In this document: one piece after another, positions 56,934-64,000 of the stretch
Layout: each line of letters begins with the position of its first letter
How positions within the stretch are numbered: position 1 is the stretch's first letter
From: Moritella sp. 24
GTDB lineage: Bacteria; Pseudomonadota; Gammaproteobacteria; Enterobacterales; Moritellaceae
DNA length: 64,000 nt
Direction: 5' to 3'
Assembly: GCF_018219155.1 (NCBI RefSeq)
Contig: NZ_CP056123.1
Location: 1,869,505-1,933,504, forward strand
Notes under the pieces: model-generated
Database searches by the model: none
Seen by the model: only the letters and a program-made list of their open reading frames with translations
Told to the model about the DNA's origin: nothing
Program-made: the position numbers and the translations under genes

Positions 56934-57851
56934 CTAATCACTTACCGTTTTATTTACAGTCATGTCTTGGAAGCGGCAATAAGCAATAAATGCAAAAACA
57001 CACACGTACATAGTGAATAAATAGACAATCGCTGCGATCGCAAATTCAGGTTGTTTTAAGATCGCAATTGCAATGACCACTGCGAGCACATAGTTCTGAA
57101 TACCAATTTCGACACAAATAGAGCGGGCTTGTTGGGTATTGAGCTTGAGTAATTTCGCGATGGTCACCCCAAGTACCATCATCACAATATTCAGTGTGAG
57201 CACCGGTGCTAAAGCCAACTCAATAATGGTACCTAAGCTCGGGTAAACTTCGGCGAATAAGATACACATAACAAATAAGATGGACGCAAACGACAGCTTT
57301 GTCGCGTAAGGTTCGATCGTTTGGGCAAGTGATGAAGCAAAATGACGAAAGGTCATGCCAACCGCGACGGGTAAGATAATCAGTTTGATAATTTGTAGCA
57401 TTGATGGCAGCAGAGGCAAGTAGATAGTTTGACCTTCACCGGTTAAATTCATAAAACCTAAGTTAATAAACAGTGGCGTGGTAAAGACAACGATAATACC
57501 GCTTATTGCCGTCATAGATACCGATAAAGCTACATCACCTTTGGCAATATGGGTGAAAAAATTAGAGGTAGCAGCACTTGGGCAGCAAGCAAGAATGATC
57601 ATACCAATCGCAATAGGAAAAGCAGGTTCATAAATTGCAATAAGCAAAAAAGCGATCACTGGTAAAGCGAGTAATTGAATAAATAGCCCGGTAATAACAG
57701 GGAGTGGCTGTGTCATAATACGATAGAAATCGCTTAGCTTGAGTGTTAATCCCATTGTGGTCATCATGAGTATTAACGCGCCTGTTGCAATATCTGAGAC
57801 ATTGAATCCGCCTAGCGTTAAATTAAGTAGGTTAATAACCGGTATATCCAT
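56934..57851 (-). CDS. Bile acid:sodium symporter (BASS) family transporter
   Basis: A 305-residue, ten-helix carrier of the BASS/SBF family. GALILMMTTMGLTLKLSDF is the family N-terminal region; ILACCPSAATSNFFTHIAKGDVALS contains the sodium-site signature and crossover region, and ICVEIGIQNYVLAVVIA the second one with the conserved Glu and Gln. It moves an organic anion with sodium; bacterial cargo ranges from pantoate to sterol acids and cannot be told here. The first ATG is used; a TTG 14 codons upstream is possible. Confidence 0.87.
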   Translation of the reverse strand: MDIPVINLLNLTLGGFNVSDIATGALILMMTTMGLTLKLSDFYRIMTQPLPVITGLFIQLLALPVIAFLLIAIYEPAFPIAIGMIILACCPSAATSNFFTHIAKGDVALSVSMTAISGIIVVFTTPLFINLGFMNLTGEGQTIYLPLLPSMLQIIKLIILPVAVGMTFRHFASSLAQTIEPYATKLSFASILFVMCILFAEVYPSLGTIIELALAPVLTLNIVMMVLGVTIAKLLKLNTQQARSICVEIGIQNYVLAVVIAIAILKQPEFAIAAIVYLFTMYVCVFAFIAYCRFQDMTVNKTVSD

Positions 57852-58174
57852 CTTGATTTTAATCCCTTTAAAATAGAAGTAATGAGATAACAAAAGGTAT
57901 GTTTTATTATCTATAAAGTATTGTATTGAAAGACTTAGTTAAGTTTTAGCTATTGGTATTAATGGGACGGATTGTATTCAGGTTGTTATCAACAAGTAAA
58001 GTATTTTGGTGCTGTAAAGCGCGTGGGTGTTCAAATTTGCGTTAAATATTGTCTTCAGAATGATTTGTATTGTCTTTGTATGACCTTTGTAAGCGTCTAT
58101 AAATGCATATAGATTAAAGTAAACGCATTGTTCATAATGCGCCTTTGTATGTGAACATTGAGCGTTAAATAAAA
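57852..58174. other. Intergenic region between divergent genes
   Basis: No gene. A perfect CGCATT-GTTCAT-AATGCG inverted repeat (58124-58141) lies shortly before the lipoprotein start and may be an operator; CATAAT inside it is a possible -10. The rest is AT-rich and unassigned. Confidence 0.3.
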
Positions 58175-58699
58175 ATGAAACAGTTAATTTGTATATTTGT
58201 AATGCTAACAACCCTGAGTGCTTGCGCTGTTTTTCCGACGACCCGCATTTACTTTAAACCGATGAATGCGAATAACGACAGCGAACTTGCCAAAAGTCAA
58301 AGTTGTGGTTACCACAAAGCTAAATATGATGGATTGAAGAAAACGGTAGGTGATACCGATATTTCTATTTTTCCCCACTTAGTCGAAGGCGAAAACTTGT
58401 CAGCGGTTCTATTTTTAGAAACGACAAATTTTGGCACCGAAGTTGATGTGGATGATGTCTACATTATCGTGAATGGATCGAATAAAGCATTAATACCAAG
58501 TCTTGTTTCTAGTGTATCCCGCAGACCTAATGCTGAAGGGGATAAAGAAATGATTTGGTATAAACTAGAATTTAATATAGTTGTTGACGAGATCGATACG
58601 TTACGTTTAGATTATCGTATCCAGCCAGAAAAAAGGGTTGAGTTTGAATTTAAAAAAACGGAACAGTCAGACATTTATTATGCATCAATAAACTGCTAA
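58175..58699 (+). CDS. Lipoprotein, unknown function
   Basis: A 174-residue lipoprotein with signal peptide and lipobox LSAC (Cys17), then a domain of mainly beta character. Two further Cys (near residue 44 and the last residue) could form a disulfide; the last residue of the protein is Cys. No family was recognised. ATG start with GAGCGTTAAAT upstream, a weak ribosome site. It lies between divergent and co-directional carriers with no functional hint. Confidence 0.6.
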   Translation: MKQLICIFVMLTTLSACAVFPTTRIYFKPMNANNDSELAKSQSCGYHKAKYDGLKKTVGDTDISIFPHLVEGENLSAVLFLETTNFGTEVDVDDVYIIVNGSNKALIPSLVSSVSRRPNAEGDKEMIWYKLEFNIVVDEIDTLRLDYRIQPEKRVEFEFKKTEQSDIYYASINC

Positions 58700-58701
58700 T
58701 C

Positions 58702-58758
58702 AATGAATAACTAAACTATTAATGAATAACTAAGCCATTAATTAATAAGTCATAAGTA
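58702..58758. repeat. 19-bp degenerate tandem repeat
   Basis: AATGAATAACTAAACTATT (58702 on) is followed 19 bases later by AATGAATAACTAAGCCATT and then by a weaker third copy. It lies in the short gap before the LysE-type gene. Confidence 0.55.
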
Positions 58759-58783
58759 GTCAATAACATAAAGGGAGTTATAT

Positions 58784-59458
58784 ATGTTTGGAGTAACAGA
58801 ACTGTGGTTATTTGTGGTATCAGGCATTATGCTCAACTTGATCCCCGGCCCTGATTCTCTCTATGTTATTGGCCGTAGTGCAGGGCAAGGATTTCGAGCT
58901 GGTTCTGTTGGCGCATTTGGTATTGGAGCCGGCACTTTAGTGCATGTTTTTGCTGCAGCGTTTGGGTTATCAGCTATTTTGGCTACGTCAGCGATGGCTT
59001 TTACCGTTGTTAAAGTGATTGGTTGTATTTATTTACTCTACATCGGCTTTACGATGCTATTGTCAAAGAGTAAGGCGGTGAATATGGACACCGCTATTGT
59101 AGAGAGTACTGAGGGCGTCGATGCGAAGCGTGTCGAAAGCAAAAATACATCGTTATCGAATATCTTTTTTCAAGGTTTTTTAACCAATGTGTTAAACCCT
59201 AAAGTAGCCTTATTCTTTCTTGCTTTTGTGCCGCAATTTATCGCGATGGACTACCCAAATAAAGCACTGTCATTTATCTTTCTTGGCGTTATTTTTAACA
59301 TTAACGCGATGATCTGGTGCCATCTTCTGGCTTGGTCATCATCCTCTATTGGGGGTAAGTTGAAGCATAATCAGCGATTAACGACTTACCTTACCAAGTT
59401 CACGGGGGCGTTGTTCCTATTTTTCGGTATTAAATTAGCGATGAGTAAGCAGGTTTAG
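58784..59458 (+). CDS. LysE/RhtB-family exporter
   Basis: A 224-residue membrane protein with six helices and the signature LNLIPGPDSLYVIGRSAGQG (about 17-36), typical of RhtB/threonine-type exporters, and NVLNPKVALFFLAFVPQF (about 137-154), the second conserved proline-rich helix. A longer hydrophilic loop lies between helices 3 and 4. It likely exports an amino acid or homoserine lactone-type compound. ATG after AAAGGGAGTTATAT, a strong ribosome site. It is 204 bases before the Fur-controlled receptor, with which it is not obviously linked. Confidence 0.86.
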   Translation: MFGVTELWLFVVSGIMLNLIPGPDSLYVIGRSAGQGFRAGSVGAFGIGAGTLVHVFAAAFGLSAILATSAMAFTVVKVIGCIYLLYIGFTMLLSKSKAVNMDTAIVESTEGVDAKRVESKNTSLSNIFFQGFLTNVLNPKVALFFLAFVPQFIAMDYPNKALSFIFLGVIFNINAMIWCHLLAWSSSSIGGKLKHNQRLTTYLTKFTGALFLFFGIKLAMSKQV

Positions 59459-59584
59459 ATATCACTTATATGTTTGTTCATATGCGTCAGTGTTAACCGC
59501 TGGTTATGATCGCCATCTTGATATTTAACTCCTTTATTACCGCCTTAGTCGATTTAACCAACTGAAATCTTACAAATGCTTACA

Positions 59585-59617
59585 AAACTCAAATGATAAT
59601 AATTATCATTTGAGTTT
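59585..59617. promoter_or_regulatory. Fur box in a 33-bp perfect palindrome
   Basis: A 16-1-16 perfect palindrome whose core ATGATAATAATTATCAT matches the Fur consensus closely. TTATCA (59603-59608), 18 bases, TAGAAT (59627-59632) overlaps it as the receptor promoter, so iron-loaded Fur would block RNA polymerase. Its outer arms extend well past the usual 19 bases. Confidence 0.85.
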
Positions 59618-59662
59618 GTTTTTGTCTAGAATGTGCCTTTACAAACCTTATAGACAAATGAA

Positions 59663-61900
59663 ATGCGCATTAACACTACATCTAAACGTAATACTACATT
59701 TAATAATCTCTTCAAATTTAATGCTGTCGCACTGGCGGTGATTTCTAGCTTAAATGTTTCAGCTGCAGCACAAGCAGATCAAAATGTGACAACGATTGTC
59801 GCGAATGACTCTGAACGTGCGATTACGGTAGACCAACCGGGTAAATCGTTAATTACCAGAGAAGAAATTGAAGAGCAACAAGCCAATAATGTCGCTGAAA
59901 TTCTCGATACTATTCCAGGTGTAACCATTGATGGCGGTGCACGTCAGGGTGGTGAGCGAATTAATATTCGTGGTTTTTCTGCGACTGAAGATCTGGCTTT
60001 TTATGTTGATGGTGCGCCTATTGGTTTTCAGCAATACCGTTATGGTAGCTTCTTCTTTGACCCGAGTATGATTGGCGAAGTTGAAGTGACCAAAGGTGCA
60101 CATGATTACAAAACCGGTAACGGTGGCACAGGTGGTACGATCCGCGTTAAAACGAAAGATGCAGAGGATCTACTTGGTGAAGACGAAAGCTTTGGTGTTC
60201 GTGTACAAGCAGGTTTTAACAGCGGTGATAATAACCAGCGTTATAATGTGACTGCTTACGGTAAAACAGGTGGTTTTCAATACTTGGTTAATGGTATTAC
60301 GAGAAATACCGAAGACATGACCGACGGTAATGGCAATACAGTTAAATTTTCGGGGTCAGAGCAAAAAAACTGGTTAGCTAAAATGAGTTATGAGGTTGGT
60401 GCGCATCGTTTTGCACTCAGTCACAGCGAATTTTCTGATGAGGGTCGTAAACCTTGGGCAACACGTCGCGGTACTATGCCAACAATAGGGAAACGCCATA
60501 TCGAGAAATACGGCTCGGTAGAAAGAGCGCAGTTGGCTTATACGGTTTATAACAAATATGCTAATAATGTCACCACGGCAAATTATCGCTATAACCCAAT
60601 TAGTGCGCTGGTTGATGTTGATTTAACATTGTCGATTTCAGAGAACAAACGTCACTGGGAACGCCCTGATTTTACTTGGAATAAGTATAACCCTGACGGA
60701 ACTAAAAATAAGAGTTACATGTATGTGAGTGTTGGATCATACGGCCATGCTTCAGATCTTGAATATGAGCGTCATTTTGCTGACTTGAATAACACTGCAC
60801 AAGTGGGTGAACATACGATCACGACAGGTTTACAATACCAATATCAAGATCGTGACTCATTGGTAAACAATCGCTCAGCCGCCACGAAAGCATCGAAAAA
60901 CTTTGGTATTTACACTCCTTATTATGAGCCATCAGGTACTCAATCAACCTACTCATTTTATATTGCTGACGCTTATCAAATTACCGATGATTTATTAATC
61001 ACACCTTCAATTCGCTACGATTATGTACGTAGCGAAGGTAAAGGTAATTTAGCCAGTGACTACAATGATCCAACGGTAGGGCATGACTATAGTGCGGTGT
61101 CACATGATGGCTGGAGTCCGCGTATAGAATTGGATTATTATGTTACCGATAACACCAGTTTGAACGTGGCTTATGCCTATGCGTTTCAAGCGCCAACAAT
61201 TGATGATATCTATTCTGTCCAATATGCAAAAGCAGGTGGTGCGAAAGCGACAAGTCGTGATATTGATGCGGAGCGAGTACATGCATTTAGTACCAGTTTA
61301 ACTAACCATACAGTGGGTGTATTTACCCATAACGATCAGTTCGCAGGGCAAATTACCGGTTTTTATAATGAAGTCGAAAATGATATTGGTCAGCGCATGG
61401 GGGCTAAAAGAGTTAAGGACACTCAGCAAGGTTGGCGTGTAAATCTCGATGGTTTTAAAACCTACGGCTTTGAGCTGATGGGGCAATATCGCATTAATGG
61501 ATTTTATGCGAATTCATCATTGGTGAGTATTCAAGGTAAGCATAATGGTTCATGGAAAGATGCCACTGGCGCTGATGATCATGTACCGGGTATACCACCA
61601 TTGAATATAAATGTTGGACTAGGTTATGAATGGATTAGAGGGTTAACAACCGGTTGGGATTTACGTTGGTATGATGCACAAGATGATGTGCCTACAACGA
61701 GTTATGTCGTTAACAATGCAAGTAAAGCTTATACACTGCAAGATATCTATGTGAAATGGCAGCCTTTGGCTGATAGAGAAAAGTTAACCATGAGACTGAC
61801 GGTTAAGAATTTAACAGATAGGTATTATGAACCTTACTTATCAAACGGTGTTGCTGCTGCTGGTCGAGAGGTTCGTGCTAACGTTGCTTATACGTTTTAA
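59663..61900 (+). CDS. TonB-dependent outer-membrane receptor, iron-regulated
   Basis: A 745-residue receptor. A long signal peptide (cleaved near residue 38, AAAQA) is followed by a possible TonB box (TTIVA), a plug domain (GKSLITREEIEEQQANNVAE, then GERINIRGFSATEDLAFYVD) and a 22-strand barrel ending in the expected aromatic residue (RANVAYTF). Control by a Fur box argues for uptake of an iron complex, siderophore or heme. The plug motifs fit the heme/hemoglobin receptor subgroup moderately; I do not fix the ligand. No good Shine-Dalgarno sequence precedes the ATG, and the predicted mRNA leader is only about 25 bases. A long hairpin follows. Confidence 0.9.
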   Translation: MRINTTSKRNTTFNNLFKFNAVALAVISSLNVSAAAQADQNVTTIVANDSERAITVDQPGKSLITREEIEEQQANNVAEILDTIPGVTIDGGARQGGERINIRGFSATEDLAFYVDGAPIGFQQYRYGSFFFDPSMIGEVEVTKGAHDYKTGNGGTGGTIRVKTKDAEDLLGEDESFGVRVQAGFNSGDNNQRYNVTAYGKTGGFQYLVNGITRNTEDMTDGNGNTVKFSGSEQKNWLAKMSYEVGAHRFALSHSEFSDEGRKPWATRRGTMPTIGKRHIEKYGSVERAQLAYTVYNKYANNVTTANYRYNPISALVDVDLTLSISENKRHWERPDFTWNKYNPDGTKNKSYMYVSVGSYGHASDLEYERHFADLNNTAQVGEHTITTGLQYQYQDRDSLVNNRSAATKASKNFGIYTPYYEPSGTQSTYSFYIADAYQITDDLLITPSIRYDYVRSEGKGNLASDYNDPTVGHDYSAVSHDGWSPRIELDYYVTDNTSLNVAYAYAFQAPTIDDIYSVQYAKAGGAKATSRDIDAERVHAFSTSLTNHTVGVFTHNDQFAGQITGFYNEVENDIGQRMGAKRVKDTQQGWRVNLDGFKTYGFELMGQYRINGFYANSSLVSIQGKHNGSWKDATGADDHVPGIPPLNINVGLGYEWIRGLTTGWDLRWYDAQDDVPTTSYVVNNASKAYTLQDIYVKWQPLADREKLTMRLTVKNLTDRYYEPYLSNGVAAAGREVRANVAYTF

Positions 61901-61939
61901 TATAAGCGAGATGTTGCTTTTGGCATCGTGATTAGACCT

Positions 61940-61983
61940 GAGGTATTAATCTTAAATAATAGGGTTCGTAAGATTAATACCTC
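61940..61983 (+). terminator. Perfect 15-bp hairpin after the TonB receptor
   Basis: GAGGTATTAATCTTA (61940-61954) pairs perfectly with TAAGATTAATACCTC (61969-61983) across 14 bases. No T-run follows, so termination is possible but not certain. Confidence 0.5.
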
Positions 61984-62116
61984 AATATTACAGTAATGGG
62001 TGATATCGTTACTTGTTATCCAGTGGTTGTCTAATGGTTGCTGTGTGGTTGTGATATGTTTATCGTATGATTTCTTTTATGTTAAATACACCTCTATGGG
62101 GTTGGATCTGTTCTCT

Positions 62117-62130
62117 TTGATTTAGATCAA
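62117..62130. promoter_or_regulatory. FNR/Etr box upstream of the DUF1538 operon
   Basis: TTGATTTAGATCAA is a perfect match to the FNR consensus TTGAT-N4-ATCAA. With TAGTAT (62152-62157) as -10 and a start near 62164, its centre lies about 41 bases upstream, the place for class II FNR activation. The operon may therefore rise when oxygen falls. Confidence 0.7.
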
Positions 62131-62160
62131 TTTTTTAGTTTTCCAGTACGCTAGTATCCG

Positions 62161-62179
62161 CTTGATTAAACTAATCAAG
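62161..62179 (+). promoter_or_regulatory. Hairpin partly covering the ribosome site of the DUF1538 operon
   Basis: CTTGATTA-AAC-TAATCAAG is a perfect 8-base inverted repeat whose right arm includes the first bases of the AAGGAGG ribosome site (62177-62183). If transcribed it could hide the site; it also sits at the predicted mRNA 5' end, so only part may be made. It may instead be a protein site. Confidence 0.4.
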
Positions 62180-62188
62180 GAGGTTACG

Positions 62189-62926
62189 TTGGTTAACACG
62201 TTCAAAACCCTGTTTAAATTTATGTTAGGAAGCATTAGGGATCTTGCTCCTATCATTCTTGTTATCTTATTCTTTCAGTTAGTGGTTATTCAACAACCGC
62301 TACCGAATGTCGGCCAGCTCCTCATTGGCGTATTGTTTGTATTATTGGGATTAACCTTTTTTATTCATGGCCTAGAACAAGGCTTATTTCCTATTGGCGA
62401 ATCAATGGCGCATGCGTTTGCGCGCAAGGGCAGTATTGGCTGGTTGTTAACATTTGCATTTTGTCTTGGCTTTGGCACGACGGTTGCTGAACCCGCGTTA
62501 ATTGCTGTTGCAGCAGAAGCGGCAAGGGTTGCAGCCAGTGGCGATTTAATTGGTAACACACAAGCCGCAATGAATGATTACGCGCAAGGCTTAAGAATGA
62601 GTGTTGCACTGAGTGTTGGTATTGCGATTGGAATTGGTGTGTTACGTATTATCAAAGGTTGGCCGTTACAGTGGTTCATTATTGGCGGTTATGTGCTGGT
62701 GGTGATTATGACCATGTTCGCCCCTCCTGAAATCATCGGTATTGCTTATGACTCTGGCGGTGTTACTACGTCAACGATCACAGTACCGCTGGTGACAGCA
62801 TTAGGTGTTGGTCTTGCCTCTTCTATTAAAGGGCGTAATCCAATGATTGATGGCTTTGGCCTTATCGCGTTGGCGTCACTTAACCCGATGATCTTTGTAA
62901 TGGCATATGGGATGGTGATGCTATGA
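62189..62926 (+). CDS. DUF1538 membrane protein, UmpA-like
   Basis: A 245-residue membrane protein with about seven helices. Conserved motifs [15 protein letters not shown] (about 99-113), [19 protein letters not shown] and [19 protein letters not shown] mark DUF1538. A pair of such genes from a Halomonas species (UmpAB) was reported as a two-component sodium, lithium and potassium/proton antiporter. TTG start: AAGGAGG ends five bases upstream; an in-frame TTG nine codons earlier has none. It overlaps the next gene by ATGA, and its partner carries the same motifs, so a heteromeric transporter is likely. Confidence 0.8.
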   Translation: MVNTFKTLFKFMLGSIRDLAPIILVILFFQLVVIQQPLPNVGQLLIGVLFVLLGLTFFIHGLEQGLFPIGESMAHAFARKGSIGWLLTFAFCLGFGTTVAEPALIAVAAEAARVAASGDLIGNTQAAMNDYAQGLRMSVALSVGIAIGIGVLRIIKGWPLQWFIIGGYVLVVIMTMFAPPEIIGIAYDSGGVTTSTITVPLVTALGVGLASSIKGRNPMIDGFGLIALASLNPMIFVMAYGMVML

Positions 62927-63732
62927 CCTTTATTGATATGTTGAATCAAATTGGATCGACTATAGCCACGACGTTTCAGGACGTATTGCCGATTGCAGCG
63001 ATATTATTTGGCTTTCAATTTGCTGTTATTCGTAAACCGTTACCGAATATAGGCCGGGTATTAATGGGTTTTTTGTGGGTGTTAGTTGGTTTATCGCTAT
63101 TTTTGATTGGTCTTGAATGGGCTTTGTTCCCGCTAGGACGTTTGATGGCGCAGCAATTAACAGATCCTGTTTTCCTTGCCAGCGTAAATAATGCTGAAGT
63201 CGTGACTGATACTGTTCGAGAGTTAGTGTGGACTGATTATTACTGGGTCTATCTCTTTGCATTTTTAATTGGCTTTGCAACCACGATTGCAGAACCATCA
63301 TTGATTGCGGTCGCGATTAAGGCAAATGAAGTATCGGGTGGGGCGATTGGTATCTGGGGCTTGCGCTTATCGGTTGCTTTGGGTGTTGCGATTGGTATTT
63401 CGTTAGGTTGCTACCGTATTGTGGTTGGCGATCCGATTCACTGGTACATCATGGCAGGTTATGTGGTTGTTGTTTTACAAACCCTTGTCGCGCCCAAATT
63501 AATTATTCCTTTAGCTTATGATTCTGGCGGTGTAACTACGTCAACGGTGACCGTTCCGTTAGTTGCCGCATTAGGGTTAGGCTTAGCAGAAACGGTACCT
63601 GGACGTAATCCTATTATCGATGGTTTTGGTTTAATTGCGTTTGCAAGTTTGTTTCCGATTATGTCGGTCATGGCTTATGCACAAATATCGCAGTGGATTA
63701 GTACACGTGGTAAGGCGATCCCATCACGTTAA
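62923..63732 (+). CDS. DUF1538 membrane protein, UmpB-like
   Basis: A 269-residue paralogue of the preceding protein, with [39 protein letters not shown] and [19 protein letters not shown] at matching places and about seven helices. The longer region between the first helix pair and TTIAEP holds an acidic/Thr stretch. The two should assemble as a heteromeric transporter for cations or an unknown solute; the antiporter idea is by analogy only. Start ATG overlaps the stop of the upstream gene. A PII-like gene follows 56 bases downstream. Confidence 0.82.
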   Translation: MTFIDMLNQIGSTIATTFQDVLPIAAILFGFQFAVIRKPLPNIGRVLMGFLWVLVGLSLFLIGLEWALFPLGRLMAQQLTDPVFLASVNNAEVVTDTVRELVWTDYYWVYLFAFLIGFATTIAEPSLIAVAIKANEVSGGAIGIWGLRLSVALGVAIGISLGCYRIVVGDPIHWYIMAGYVVVVLQTLVAPKLIIPLAYDSGGVTTSTVTVPLVAALGLGLAETVPGRNPIIDGFGLIAFASLFPIMSVMAYAQISQWISTRGKAIPSR

Positions 63733-63788
63733 AACGTGGATACGCACGTGTCATAACAGTTAAAAATTATGAATTGTTGGAGAGTAAA

Positions 63789-64000
63789 ATGCATTTTAAA
63801 TTAATCGTCGCATTTGTAGATGGTGGCATAACAGATGACATCATGGATGCAGCTCGTAGTGCTGGCGCGACTGGTGCCACGATCATTAATAACGCACGGG
63901 GCGAGGGCTTAAAGCAATCTAAGACCTTCTTTGGTTTAACACTCGAAACGCAACGTGACGTTTTATTATTTATTGTTGAAGAACATTTAAGCCGACACAT
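63789..64000 (+). CDS. PII-like regulatory protein (3' end outside window)
   Basis: First 70 residues of a P-II superfamily protein: MHFKLIVAFVDGGITDDIMD, then AARSAGATGATIINNARGEG, the standard beta-alpha start and ARG strand of the ferredoxin-like trimer, and a short region around SKTFFGLTLETQRDVLLFIV where canonical GlnB has the T-loop; the loop is short, without the uridylylated Tyr region. PII-like proteins next to transporters (SbtB-type) sense adenine nucleotides and gate the carrier. Here it likely regulates the two DUF1538 proteins. ATG follows GGAGAGTAAA. Truncated by the window end. Confidence 0.85.
   Translation, partial: MHFKLIVAFVDGGITDDIMDAARSAGATGATIINNARGEGLKQSKTFFGLTLETQRDVLLFIVEEHLSRH

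Noticed and set aside
1-64000. tRNA, rRNA, CRISPR, insertion sequences or prophage
   Set aside because: None recognised: no regular repeat-spacer pattern, no transposase or integrase reading frame, and no CCA-ended cloverleaf noticed by eye; a tRNA scan would be decisive.

Overview
The window reads as a chromosomal stretch of a marine, probably cold-adapted gammaproteobacterium. It is moderately AT-rich and almost fully coding, with a VcINDY-type dicarboxylate carrier, EfpL, a cold-shock protein, three GGDEF proteins, a leucine catabolic operon and a Fur-type iron receptor. The mix resembles Moritella, Psychromonas, Shewanella or Vibrio; Moritella is my first guess, from gene content only. 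I see no rRNA, tRNA, CRISPR array, prophage or insertion sequence. The ends cut a YieH-like phosphatase (left) and a PII-like gene (right).

Layout. 1-4 kb: HAD phosphatase, LysE-type and TauE-type transporters, a periplasmic protein, a GNAT and an HD phosphohydrolase. 4-18 kb: three membrane-bound diguanylate cyclases (one with a GAF domain, one with an NMT1-like periplasmic sensor), efpL, an alanine/aspartate/lysine-rich lipoprotein, an RND pump pair and a dicarboxylate carrier. 18-23 kb: the glycerol genes glpF, glpK and glpD with GlpR-like operators. 23-28 kb: ETF-ubiquinone oxidoreductase, an orphan betaine-type binding protein, MYG1 and a cold-shock gene. 27.9-32.6 kb: a compact operon of glutamine-synthetase-like ligase, aldehyde dehydrogenase, iron-type alcohol dehydrogenase and class I amidotransferase; together these look like a gamma-glutamylation route for an amino alcohol. 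32.7-38.8 kb: RDD protein, UDG-family protein, periplasmic amidohydrolase, a frameshifted LysR gene and small unknowns. 39-44 kb: etfBA, glgC and a catalase.

43.9-46 kb: a BigR/SqrR-type persulfide-response operon (repressor, two YeeE/YedE half-transporters, persulfide-dioxygenase-like MBL protein) behind two interlocked inverted repeats. 46.2-55 kb: the leucine/isovalerate operon liuABCDE plus acetoacetyl-CoA synthetase. It feeds electrons to EtfAB and ETF-QO, both also in this window, and is not next to its usual LiuR regulator. 55-64 kb: a NupC nucleoside carrier with a long leader, a BASS-family carrier, a lipoprotein, a LysE carrier, a Fur-box-controlled TonB receptor, and a DUF1538 pair (UmpAB-like) with a PII-like gene behind a perfect FNR box.

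Start sites were moved from the longest reading frame wherever a Shine-Dalgarno sequence or family alignment argued for it. TTG starts with good ribosome sites recur. Functions rest on motif and family recognition by eye; nothing was searched.
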